Shown here in pieces: positions 1-6,755 of a stretch of DNA of 8,822 nt; the first letter of the stretch is position 1; the number at the start of each line of letters is the position of its first letter. Where the stretch lies: contig JBKPDW010000191.1 of NCBI GenBank assembly GCA_046728115.1, forward strand, positions 1 through 8,822, written 5' to 3'. A model generated the notes under the pieces. It was not told the DNA's origin. It ran no database searches and was given only the letters and a program-made list of their open reading frames with translations. The DNA comes from CAVSWN01 sp046728115. Its GTDB lineage: Bacteria > Acidobacteriota > Vicinamibacteria > Vicinamibacterales > CAVVIG01. Made by a program: the position numbers and the translations under genes.

Positions 1-1
1 G

Positions 2-703
2 ACCTACTCGGCCGTGCATCAGAACTACGGCAACCCGGACACCTCCACGCCGGAGCAGCGCGCGCGCATCGACGCGGAGCTGGAGAAGTGGGACGGCAAG
101 CCGCTGCCGGCCCGCGAGCGTGAGAGGAATCAGCAAGCCAACCCGGATCGGACCAACGCGTACAGGTATGGCGGCGACTCCCCGACTGGCGGCGCGCAGC
201 CCAACCCCGGCGCCAGCATGAGCGGGATGGGCGGCGGTCCCGGCAGCCACATGAAGCTGGGCTTCCTCTCGGGCAGCATGGACGGAAAACCGCTCTCGAG
301 GCTGCTGCCGAACCGAAAGGAGTGGAGCCACTACTACCAGGGCGCCTCGGTCGGCTTTTCGACGTCCTGGCTCAAGGCGTACGACGACCACGTCGTCGGC
401 CTGCGCTTCACGCCGCGCGACGTAGACAAGACCGACGCCGAGCTGTTCTGGCTGGTCCACCCGGACGCCAAGGAAGGCAAGGACTACGACGTGAAGCGGA
501 TGCAGGCGCTCTGGGCAAACACCTACCGAGAGGATCGCTGGATCTGCGAGAACCAGCAAATGGGTGTCATGTCGGAGCGGTTCAACTTCCGCGGAACCGG
601 CCAGCCGTACGCGGAGCAGGAAGGCGGACCCGCGTCGATCTGTCAGTGGTACATGCGAGAAGTCGCCGGGCAACCGCGCGGAAAACAGACCGACGGCGAG
701 TAA
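2..703 (+). CDS. Rieske non-haem iron oxygenase alpha subunit, C-terminal part (5' end outside window)
   Basis: The reading frame is open from base 2 (TYSAV...) with no stop before the edge, so the GTG at 14 is probably internal and the gene starts upstream. The visible 233 residues match the catalytic, helix-grip part of ring-hydroxylating oxygenase alpha subunits: 'FWLVHPDAKEGKDYDV', then 'EDRWICENQQMGV', then 'QWYMRE' near the C-terminus. In this family the Asp of the ED..CENQQ segment (codon 533-535) is expected to be the third mononuclear-iron ligand; the two His ligands and the Rieske [2Fe-2S] motif would lie before base 1. Such enzymes are cytoplasmic and hydroxylate or demethylate aromatic or alkylamine substrates using electrons from a reductase. 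The substrate is not predictable here. A Gly/Pro/Met-rich stretch (about 168-253) interrupts the domain. TAA at 701-703 is followed by the repeat array, and the next gene is convergent. Confidence 0.88.
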   Translation, partial: TYSAVHQNYGNPDTSTPEQRARIDAELEKWDGKPLPARERERNQQANPDRTNAYRYGGDSPTGGAQPNPGASMSGMGGGPGSHMKLGFLSGSMDGKPLSRLLPNRKEWSHYYQGASVGFSTSWLKAYDDHVVGLRFTPRDVDKTDAELFWLVHPDAKEGKDYDVKRMQALWANTYREDRWICENQQMGVMSERFNFRGTGQPYAEQEGGPASICQWYMREVAGQPRGKQTDGE

Positions 704-708
704 CGGCC

Positions 709-810
709 GAAGGTAGAAAATTTAGAAGGTAGAAGGTAGAAGGTAGAAGGAAGAGTCGTTCTAAGTTCTACCTTCTAAGTTCTACCTTCTAAGTTCTACC
801 TTCTAAGTTC
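709..810. repeat. Tandem heptamer/14-mer array forming an imperfect inverted repeat between convergent genes
   Basis: The left arm holds AGAAGGT at 724-730, 731-737 and 738-744, then AGAAGGA. The right arm holds three identical copies of TTCTAAGTTCTACC (759-772, 773-786, 787-800) and a partial fourth (801-810). The 13 bases TTAGAAGGTAGAA at 722-734 are exactly complementary to three places in the right arm (766-778, 780-792, 794-806), so RNA from either strand could fold into alternative long hairpins. The array fills most of the gap between the oxygenase stop (703) and the receptor stop (886), a position suited to a two-way transcription barrier, but there is no clear U-run. It lacks CRISPR repeat/spacer structure. 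Confidence 0.85.
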
Positions 811-885
811 GCGAACTCCAGCCCAGGCGATCCGTCCCTCACGATGCAGGAGTCTGCGCTTCTCTCAAGAGGAGTCCACGCGCAA

Positions 886-3726
886 TTACCGGAAGTTGTA
901 CCGCACGCCCAAATACAGCCGGCGTGGATACGCCCATGCGTTCGGCACGCCGAAATTGACGTTCCCATAAACCACCGACGTAAGGGCTCCATCGCTCTTC
1001 TCGTTGAGCAGGTTCCGGATCTCGGCGATGAGATCCGCCTGGTTGCTGAGGAGCTTGAACTTCCGGCTGACCCGCAGCATGACGTACTTCTGGAACGGGG
1101 TGCGGTATGTGCCCGGGTTCTGGATGAAGATCGCCGTGCTGCCCTGTGGGAGCGACACGTTCTGCGTCGCGCCATAGGGATAACCCGAGGCGAACGTCAT
1201 GTTGCTTGCCAACTGGATCTCAGCCCTCGGGATCAAGTAGCTGGCCTGAGCGTTGACCACGTGCGGTCGATCGATCGTTCGCGGTGGCCCCTCGCGATTG
1301 ATAAAGCTGTTCGGGTCCTGTCCATTGCCTCCGTCGGTTGCTGAATTAGCCCCAATGCTCGGAAGGATTTGGTTGGTCTTGCTGTAGGTGTAGCCGACGC
1401 CCGCCATCCATCGGTTCGACATCCGCTTGGTGAACTGCGTGATGATCCCCTTGTAGGTCTCGAAGAGATTCGACGGTGTGTTCAGCAGATAGATTGACGA
1501 GGCCGCGGCACTTGTCCGCGGAAACACCGTGAGTTGGTTTCCGAGCGTCGTCGCGATCACCTGCGTTCCATAGGTGGCGCCGATGTCGGTCCAGCCCAAC
1601 TGATCGTGCCACCGCTTATACGCCACGCTGACGCTGACCGCCATATTGCGCCCGACCTCGCGATCGACGCCAAGTGAGAAGCTGTTCGTGTACGGTGCCT
1701 TCGTGTCCGGCGAGATCCTGACGTTCGCCGTCGGATTAACGACCGAGGCGACCGTCGGGTAGGCCACGGTGGACGGATCGGTGCCGGCGACTCCGCACAC
1801 GACGCACCTCACCGTCGTCACCGTCGGGAGGCCCGGCGTCGCGTTCAGGAAGTCATTGGTGAACGACGGGCGGTAGTACCGTCCGATCGAGCCGCGCAGC
1901 ACGGTCCTGCCGTCGTCGGTCAGCTTCAAGTTGGCACCGACCCGCGGAGAGAAGGTGTTCCAGGTGTAAAGCGTACCGAGGCCCGGAGTGGTCGCGCCGG
2001 TGGTGGGGAAAACGTAGTATTTGACGATCGGCGTGCCCTGCTGGACCAGCTTGGTGCCGTCGATGATGTCCGAATCGGGGCTGATTGACTTCGTCCAGTC
2101 GTAGCGGACACCAGGCAGAATGGTCAGACGCTGAAACAGGTTGAGCTCGTCTTCCACCCAGAGGCCGGTCGTCTTCGTTTCGCCTGTGAACTCGGCGGGG
2201 TTCGCGACCTGCGCCTGCGTGGGCACTCCGTTGGTGGTCTGATAGCGGACGCCCCCCGAATAGACCTGCTGCTGCGTGATGTAGCTCCTGTTCACCTGCC
2301 CGCCGGCCCGGACGTTGTGCGTTATGTTCTGGGCGGAGATGAACTTGCTGAGCTTGAAGTCGCCAGCGTGTCGCGAGGGGACCTGGGACGAGTTGCCGGG
2401 GAAGTAGCCGCCGCTGCTCACGCTGGTCCCCAGGTCCTGCACCGCCGGAGTCGTGATGTCCGTCTTCGACAGGTTCGGGCCCATTCCGATGAAAGAAGTC
2501 GGCTGCGTATAGTAGCTGTAGTGAGCCGCCAGCACGGTCGTCGAGTTGAGTATCCAATTCAGTTCCGTGCCGGAGAGGCGAATATCACCCGGATACCAAG
2601 CGAGCGCTGTGGCCGGCGTCGTGACTGTTGGAAACGTGCTGAGGTACTGCCACCACTCGTAAAGGCCGGTCTGGTTCAACGTTATCTTGTCGTTGATCCT
2701 CCACGTCACCTTCCCGGACAACCGGTCGTCGTAGCGCTGATACACGTCGACGACCGGCTGCGCGTCGGTGCCAGGTTGCCGGAACTGCCACCCTACCTTC
2801 GTGCCACCGAAATACCACCAGACGCGGTCGTGGACGATCGGGCCGCCGCCGTGTGCGGAGTAATCGGGGTTCCAATACCATTTGAAAGCCGTTTGCGCGC
2901 CGTCAGTGCACACGTTGCCTGGGTTTGCTCTGTTCGTGCACGCCAGGAAGACCGGCGTCGCGGACGAATTCTTCTCAAGCCAGTAATACCGTGCGTCGCC
3001 ACGGAACTGGTTGGTGCCCGATTTCGTGATGACATTCATCACGCCGCCCTGCGCCTGCGCGTACTCGGCCGACGCGCCGAGCATCGTGACGCTCACCTCC
3101 TGCACGTTGTCCACGTCGCCGATCGCATAGCCGCCGCCGGTCAGCGCGTTGTTGTAGGGCGCGCCATCCTGGGTCATCGCGACCTCGCTGTTGGACGACC
3201 CCATGATGTTGACGCCGTTCGTGGCGTTGTAGCTCGACGCCGTCGCGCCGGGCAGGCGGCTCGCGTAGTCGGTCTGTGCACGACGCTCGAGCGGCACCGC
3301 TTCGACCTGCTCCACTGTTTGAACCTGCGTGATCCCCGCCCGCCGTGTGTCGACGACGGGCGATTCGCCGGTCACCGTGATCGATTCAGTCACAGCGCCG
3401 ACGGCGAGGCCGACGTTGCGCTCGACCGTACCACCCGCCGTGACGCGCAAATCCTCTTCCTTGTACGAGCTGAAGCCGCTCAGCTCGACGGTGATCTTGT
3501 AGACGCCAGGCGGCAGATCGAGGAGCTGATATTCCCCCTGCCCGTTTGTCGTCGCGGTGACGGCTCGGCCCGGCATCACCGGCGAGGTGGCCGTTACCGT
3601 CGCGCCGGGGAGGACGGCCTTCGACGCGTCCCGCACCACACCGAGGATTCTGCCAGTAGTCTGCGCATACGAGGGGCACGCAAGTACCAGCCCCACGATG
3701 AGGAAGACCGCCGTTCGAAGTTTCAT
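886..3726 (-). CDS. Oar-like TonB-dependent outer-membrane receptor with N-terminal carboxypeptidase-regulatory domain
   Basis: The protein has 946 residues, a usual size for this family. Residues 1-21 are a signal peptide (probable cut after SYA). Residues about 25-105 form a carboxypeptidase-regulatory-like beta-sandwich (GRILGVVRDASKAVLPGATV, then GEYQLLDLPPGVYKITVE). Residues about 112-235 are the plug (SITVTGESPVVDT, then GGVMNVITKSGTNQFRG). The remainder is a beta-barrel ending in YLGVRYNFR, with the aromatic-rich end expected of outer-membrane barrels. It should carry a bulky ligand across the outer membrane using TonB-ExbBD energy. Acidobacteriota encode many such proteins, so the ligand is unknown. 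Two close cysteine pairs (C263/C273 and C641/C644) fall in probable extracellular loops. ATG at 3726 is preceded by GAGGTGGG. It is transcribed divergently from the cytochrome gene and converges on the oxygenase gene. Confidence 0.93.
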   Translation of the reverse strand: MKLRTAVFLIVGLVLACPSYAQTTGRILGVVRDASKAVLPGATVTATSPVMPGRAVTATTNGQGEYQLLDLPPGVYKITVELSGFSSYKEEDLRVTAGGTVERNVGLAVGAVTESITVTGESPVVDTRRAGITQVQTVEQVEAVPLERRAQTDYASRLPGATASSYNATNGVNIMGSSNSEVAMTQDGAPYNNALTGGGYAIGDVDNVQEVSVTMLGASAEYAQAQGGVMNVITKSGTNQFRGDARYYWLEKNSSATPVFLACTNRANPGNVCTDGAQTAFKWYWNPDYSAHGGGPIVHDRVWWYFGGTKVGWQFRQPGTDAQPVVDVYQRYDDRLSGKVTWRINDKITLNQTGLYEWWQYLSTFPTVTTPATALAWYPGDIRLSGTELNWILNSTTVLAAHYSYYTQPTSFIGMGPNLSKTDITTPAVQDLGTSVSSGGYFPGNSSQVPSRHAGDFKLSKFISAQNITHNVRAGGQVNRSYITQQQVYSGGVRYQTTNGVPTQAQVANPAEFTGETKTTGLWVEDELNLFQRLTILPGVRYDWTKSISPDSDIIDGTKLVQQGTPIVKYYVFPTTGATTPGLGTLYTWNTFSPRVGANLKLTDDGRTVLRGSIGRYYRPSFTNDFLNATPGLPTVTTVRCVVCGVAGTDPSTVAYPTVASVVNPTANVRISPDTKAPYTNSFSLGVDREVGRNMAVSVSVAYKRWHDQLGWTDIGATYGTQVIATTLGNQLTVFPRTSAAASSIYLLNTPSNLFETYKGIITQFTKRMSNRWMAGVGYTYSKTNQILPSIGANSATDGGNGQDPNSFINREGPPRTIDRPHVVNAQASYLIPRAEIQLASNMTFASGYPYGATQNVSLPQGSTAIFIQNPGTYRTPFQKYVMLRVSRKFKLLSNQADLIAEIRNLLNEKSDGALTSVVYGNVNFGVPNAWAYPRRLYLGVRYNFR

Positions 3727-3769
3727 CGCCCACCTCGCTTCGAGTACTCGATTGTTGTCATGTCCGCCC

Positions 3770-3832
3770 TTACTTGAGAGAGACTGTCCACGAAAGTCGG
3801 ACGACGAGGAACACCGCCGTTCGAAGTCTCAT
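3770..3832 (-). pseudogene. 20-codon leader ORF duplicating the start of the TonB receptor gene
   Basis: A short ORF lies 43 bp upstream of the receptor start, on the same strand. It begins MRLRTAVFLVVRL, against MKLRTAVFLIVGL in the receptor, and stops at TAA after 20 codons. At the DNA level, 3801-3847 repeats 3695-3741 with about 41 of 47 bases identical, covering the first codons and the bases just upstream. Similarity ends after about 11 codons, and the copy's ribosome-binding region (GATTTGAG) is weaker than the receptor's (GAGGTGGG). It is either the stump of a duplicated receptor gene or a short peptide translated from the receptor leader mRNA. I favour the stump, but both remain open. 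Confidence 0.7.
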
Positions 3833-3874
3833 CGCTCAAATCGCTTCTGCCGACTTGTCTCTAACTGTGTCTTG

Positions 3875-3903
3875 CTTCTACACTTCGGTCTCCGCGGAGT
3901 CAA
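3875..3903 (-). promoter_or_regulatory. Candidate sigma-70-type promoter for the TonB receptor, with a palindrome in the spacer
   Basis: Read on the minus strand, TTGACT (3903-3898) and TAGAAG (3880-3875) are 17 bp apart, with 5/6 and 4/6 matches to the consensus -35 and -10 boxes. A perfect 10-bp palindrome, CTCCGCGGAG (3890-3899), fills the upstream part of the spacer and touches the -35 box, where a bound regulator would block polymerase. Transcription would start near 3868, giving a leader of about 140 nt that contains the 20-codon ORF. The call rests on pattern match only. Confidence 0.4.
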
Positions 3904-3960
3904 GTCATTACTTCTCAGGTTTTGTCGTTCTTCCGGCGCGAAATCCAACCAGGCGTGCGC

Positions 3961-3969
3961 TGCTAGAAT
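3961..3969 (+). promoter_or_regulatory. Candidate extended -10 promoter for the dihaem cytochrome gene
   Basis: TGCTAGAAT fits an extended -10 element (TGnTAtaaT-like) 33 bp before the cytochrome ATG. No convincing -35 box lies 17 bp upstream, which an extended -10 can tolerate. The minus-strand operon at the right end of the window has a matching element, TGCTAAGAT, at a similar place before its first gene. Transcription would begin near 3976, leaving a leader of about 27 nt with the ribosome-binding site GAGGGA at 3993-3998. Confidence 0.45.
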
Positions 3970-4002
3970 CGCGTTGAAAACGCCTTCGCAACGAGGGACA
4001 CC

Positions 4003-5238
4003 ATGAGAGGCTTGCCGAGGTTCGTCAATATTTTGTGGCCTGCCGCCGCGACTGCGATGCTCGTTGGAATCGTCTGGTCCGGCCGCGCCGCAGCACAGGC
4101 GGGCGCGCCGTCAGCGCAGAGGCCGCCGGCATCGGCGACGGCGCAGACAGCGGAACAGGCCTTCAAGAACATTCAAGCGCTCAAGGGGATTTCGGTCGAC
4201 GATTTCATGGGGACGATGGGGATCATGTCGGCGGCGCTCGGCTTCGACTGCGCCGAATGCCACAAGGGCGCGGGCACCGACAACGTCGATTGGGCGTTCG
4301 ACACGCCGCGCAAACGGACCGCGCGCCGGATGGTCGAGATGGTGGCGATGATCAATCGCAGCAGCTTCGGAGGGCGGCAGCTCGTCACTTGCTGGACCTG
4401 CCACCGCGGCCGCGATCGGCCCGTGGTGACGCCGGCGATGGAAACCGTCTACGGCACCCCCGCGGCCGAGACGGACGACGTCGTGATGGCGGCTCAAGGA
4501 TCCCCGTCGGCCGACCAGGTTCTCGACCGATACATCGACGCCGTCGGCGGCGCGCAGCGGCTCGCCGGTCTGACCAGTTACGTCGCGGAAGGAACCAGTG
4601 TGGGCTTCGGCGGGTTCGGCGGCGAGGGCCGCGTCCAGATTTTTGCCAAGGCGCCGAATCAGCGGACGATGATCATCGATTTCAAGGACGCACCGGACCG
4701 CGACGCGTCCATCAGAACGTTCGACGGCCGCGCGGGCTGGCTCCGAACGCCGCTGAGCGTGTTAGGCGAGTACGAGTTGAGCGGCAGTGAGCTGGACGGA
4801 GCGAACGTCGACGCGCAACTCTCCTTCCCCGGCCGCATCAAGCAATCGCTCACGAACTTCCGCGTCGGCTGGCCGACGACGATCAGCGATCTGCCGGCTC
4901 CATCGAGCCAGGGTCAGCCGGTCGAGATGATCGGACAGGAACGCGAGGTCAACGTGGTCCAGGGCACCGGACCCCGCGGCACGCTCGTCACGCTCTATTT
5001 CGATGCGAAGTCCGGGCTGCTGATGCGGACGGTGCGGTACGGCAACTCGCCGATCGGCCGGCTGCCGACACAGATCGACTACGGCGATTACCGCGACGTC
5101 GGCGGCATCAAGTTCCCGTTCCGCATGACGTTCGCATGGCTCAACGGCCGCGACGCCATTCAGCTGAATACGTTGCAGACGAACGTCTCGATCGACGCCG
5201 CGAAATTCGGCCGCCCGGCGCCGGCAAAAGGACGGTAG
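4003..5238 (+). CDS. Secreted dihaem c-type cytochrome (reaction-centre cytochrome family) fused to a LolA-like domain
   Basis: The protein has 411 residues. Residues 1-31 are a signal peptide ending in AAA or AQA. Residues about 50-145 match the photosynthetic reaction-centre cytochrome c subunit family: FKNIQALKGISVDDFMGTMG, then haem site CAECH (83-87), then TARRMVEMVAMINRSSFGGR and haem site CWTCH (130-134). Methionines on the helices before each haem site (M69/M72/M75 and M110/M113/M116) are candidate axial ligands. Only two haem sites are present, against four in the phototroph proteins. From about 168 to 405 there is a beta-rich region resembling LolA or outer-membrane lipoprotein-sorting folds (SADQVLDRYIDAVGGAQRLAGL, later GLLMRTVRYG and DYRDVGGIKFPFRMTF). 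It probably moves electrons in the periplasm; its partners are unknown. No photosynthesis genes are nearby. The start has GAGGGA just upstream. Confidence 0.9.
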   Translation: MRGLPRFVNILWPAAATAMLVGIVWSGRAAAQAGAPSAQRPPASATAQTAEQAFKNIQALKGISVDDFMGTMGIMSAALGFDCAECHKGAGTDNVDWAFDTPRKRTARRMVEMVAMINRSSFGGRQLVTCWTCHRGRDRPVVTPAMETVYGTPAAETDDVVMAAQGSPSADQVLDRYIDAVGGAQRLAGLTSYVAEGTSVGFGGFGGEGRVQIFAKAPNQRTMIIDFKDAPDRDASIRTFDGRAGWLRTPLSVLGEYELSGSELDGANVDAQLSFPGRIKQSLTNFRVGWPTTISDLPAPSSQGQPVEMIGQEREVNVVQGTGPRGTLVTLYFDAKSGLLMRTVRYGNSPIGRLPTQIDYGDYRDVGGIKFPFRMTFAWLNGRDAIQLNTLQTNVSIDAAKFGRPAPAKGR

Positions 5239-5260
5239 TCGGGACTACTTTTTCTTTTCT
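5235..5260 (+). terminator. Probable intrinsic terminator holding the stop codons of both convergent genes
   Basis: GTAGT (5235-5239), loop CGGG and ACTAC (5244-5248) form a 5-bp stem, followed by TTTTTCTTTTCTT (5249-5261). TAG in the left arm (5236-5238) ends the cytochrome gene. CTA in the right arm (5245-5247) is the TAG stop of the opposing gene. The T-run serves plus-strand transcripts only and is the complement of that gene's EEKKK codons; on the minus strand no comparable T-run follows the stem. The stem is short, so efficiency may be modest. Confidence 0.55.
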
Positions 5261-5721
5261 TCCGGCGCGCCCGAATCGGGTGAAGTCAAGAGGAGCGTCC
5301 GCCCGTCCGGCAGCGTCATCTCGCCGCCGTTGGCTTTGTGCGTGCCGCCCTTGGCGGCAAAGCCTTTCACGCGGATGACCGTGCCGATCGGCACCATGCT
5401 CTTGTTGAAGCCGCGGCGCAACAGCACGTTCGGGCTGCCCGCCTCGATCATCCACGTTTCCGTTTTGCCGTCCGGACCAGGCACGTCGAGGTGAATCCAG
5501 GCATGTGGGTTGACCCACTCCAACTTGCTGACGGCACCCTTGAGATCGACGGGCTTGTTGGCGTCGAATTCCGAGCTGAAGGCATGGTGAGCACGGGTCG
5601 TTGCGACGGCGACGATCGACACGAAGCCGGCGGCCAGGGCCGTTCTCAGTACGGCGTAGATGTACAACCGGGTGCCGCACCCAGGTGAGAACGGCCCCAG
5701 CATGAATGAAGTTGATCGCAT
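5245..5721 (-). CDS. DUF6152-like small secreted protein
   Basis: The protein has 158 residues and is the last gene of the four-gene minus-strand unit. The start chosen is ATG at 5721, preceded by GGAGGG at good spacing; a longer open frame continues upstream but only as antiphase to the preceding gene. A long N-region is followed by a hydrophobic segment (about 25-41), with cleavage likely at TTRA before HHAF. The mature part reads HHAFSSEFD, then LKGAVSKLEWVNPHAWIHLDV, then WMIEAGSPNVLLRRGF and a C-terminal TLPDGRTLLL, which I recognise as the DUF6152 pattern: a small beta-barrel-like periplasmic domain of unknown function. The His pair at the mature N-terminus and the NPHAWIH segment suggest metal or ligand binding, but this is inference. 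It ends in EEKKK. The gap to the upstream gene is 32 bp. Confidence 0.85.
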   Translation of the reverse strand: MRSTSFMLGPFSPGCGTRLYIYAVLRTALAAGFVSIVAVATTRAHHAFSSEFDANKPVDLKGAVSKLEWVNPHAWIHLDVPGPDGKTETWMIEAGSPNVLLRRGFNKSMVPIGTVIRVKGFAAKGGTHKANGGEMTLPDGRTLLLTSPDSGAPEEKKK

Positions 5722-5753
5722 GATTCCCTCCGATGGGCTCGTAGCTGCGGCGT

Positions 5754-6755
5754 CTACTTCGAACGCTTCTTCGCGGTGCCCGTGTTTGCCTTGTCCTTCG
5801 CCCGGGCGTTTTCGAGCAAGGTTTCGAGCGATCGATTCCCCTCGTGGCATGCGTACTCGAACACGCGCTCGTCCGTCTTGTGCATCGGCACCGCGGCGCT
5901 CCACGGACGCGCCCACGTCGTGGGGTCGTTGAGGGTGAATTCGTAGAGGAGCGTGTCCGCGTCGGTGCGCGTGAAGCGCTCGATGAGATGCATGTTCTCG
6001 TCGGTGCCGCCGTACTGGCGGAACATCAGCGTCGCTACGCCCTGCGGGTTGAAGTTCGTCGTCTCGACCACGAGCATGTCGTTCTCCCACCGCCCTCGCG
6101 AAATTCCCGAGTAGTCGCGAATCGCCGGCGAAGGCGCGGGTCGATTGTCGAGCGGCACGATCCGCGCGTCGTGGATCATCTCCGTGTAGATCACGAAATG
6201 ATCGCGCGTCTGGAACAGCTGCAGGACGTTGCTCTGGTTCCCGGGAATGATCGGCGGCCCTGTGCTCCACCCGAGAATGCATCGGTCCGCCAGCCCGAAA
6301 TCCTCCGGTCCGTCGCCACGCGCAAACGCAGCCGTCCGCTCGTCGCGGCGCGCCGCCGCCAGGAGGGTCGGTTGCGGAATCTTGCCATCCGGCGGATCGG
6401 TGATGAGCGACGTGCTTCTTGACCAATCGGCCTTGATGAGCAGGTCGTCGAACACCTCGCCGCTGTACCGAGTGGGTTTTCCGTTCTGACGCTGGCGTCG
6501 CCGCGCGGCCATGTCTTCGCGATACTTCGCGACCTCCTCCGGCGTGAGCGACGTCTTGCCCGCGAGTTCGTCGGGGCGCTGCAGAGGCATCTCGGTCGCG
6601 TAGTTCCACACCCCTTGCAGATCCGGGCGTCCATCCGGCGTCCTGGGGATCGTCTTTGTCTGGCCGATCGCCTGCGGTGCCGACATGACCGCGATCGCGG
6701 CAATCGCGAGAACGAATTTAACGGGAAGTCTTCGGCGCCTTCCGAAGATGTCCAT
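5754..6755 (-). CDS. Secreted DGRPDLxGxW-family protein, longer paralogue (function unknown)
   Basis: I recognise the family only as a group of secreted proteins common in Acidobacteriota, with no known activity. ATG at 6755 gives 333 residues and has GGAAGAGG upstream; the GTG at 6782 would also be in frame but lacks this. Residues 1-31 look like a signal peptide with an RRRR n-region (cut near IGQ). The mature protein starts with the motif DGRPDLQGVW (41-50). A basic insert follows (about 80-95, RRRQRQ). The conserved core is SGISRGRWENDMLVVETTNFN (216-236), then HLIERFTRTDADTLLYEFTLNDP (256-278). The only two cysteines are C159 and C303 (YACHEG). The C-terminus is Lys-rich. It overlaps the upstream paralogue by 38 bp, so translation is probably coupled. 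Confidence 0.85.
   Translation of the reverse strand: MDIFGRRRRLPVKFVLAIAAIAVMSAPQAIGQTKTIPRTPDGRPDLQGVWNYATEMPLQRPDELAGKTSLTPEEVAKYREDMAARRRQRQNGKPTRYSGEVFDDLLIKADWSRSTSLITDPPDGKIPQPTLLAAARRDERTAAFARGDGPEDFGLADRCILGWSTGPPIIPGNQSNVLQLFQTRDHFVIYTEMIHDARIVPLDNRPAPSPAIRDYSGISRGRWENDMLVVETTNFNPQGVATLMFRQYGGTDENMHLIERFTRTDADTLLYEFTLNDPTTWARPWSAAVPMHKTDERVFEYACHEGNRSLETLLENARAKDKANTGTAKKRSK

Noticed and set aside
322..732. Second plus-strand open frame overlapping the oxygenase
   Set aside because: An Arg-rich alternative frame inside a gene whose own frame matches the oxygenase family along its whole length.
709..810. CRISPR-like array
   Set aside because: The units are 7-14 bp, directly abutting, with no spacers and no cas genes nearby.
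2317..3777. Long plus-strand open frame (486 codons) opposite the TonB receptor
   Set aside because: The composition is Arg/Val/Asp-rich with no domain, and the minus strand carries an unmistakable receptor with a signal peptide and a C-terminal barrel strand.
4003..5238. Evidence of phototrophy from the reaction-centre cytochrome match
   Set aside because: The protein has only two haem sites and no puf, bch or fmo-type gene is nearby; this domain is widespread in non-phototrophic Acidobacteriota.
5245..6609. A 454-codon version of the DUF6152-like protein
   Set aside because: The first 296 codons run out of phase through the DGRPDL gene and give an Arg-rich product without motifs. A strong ribosome-binding site places the real start at 5721.
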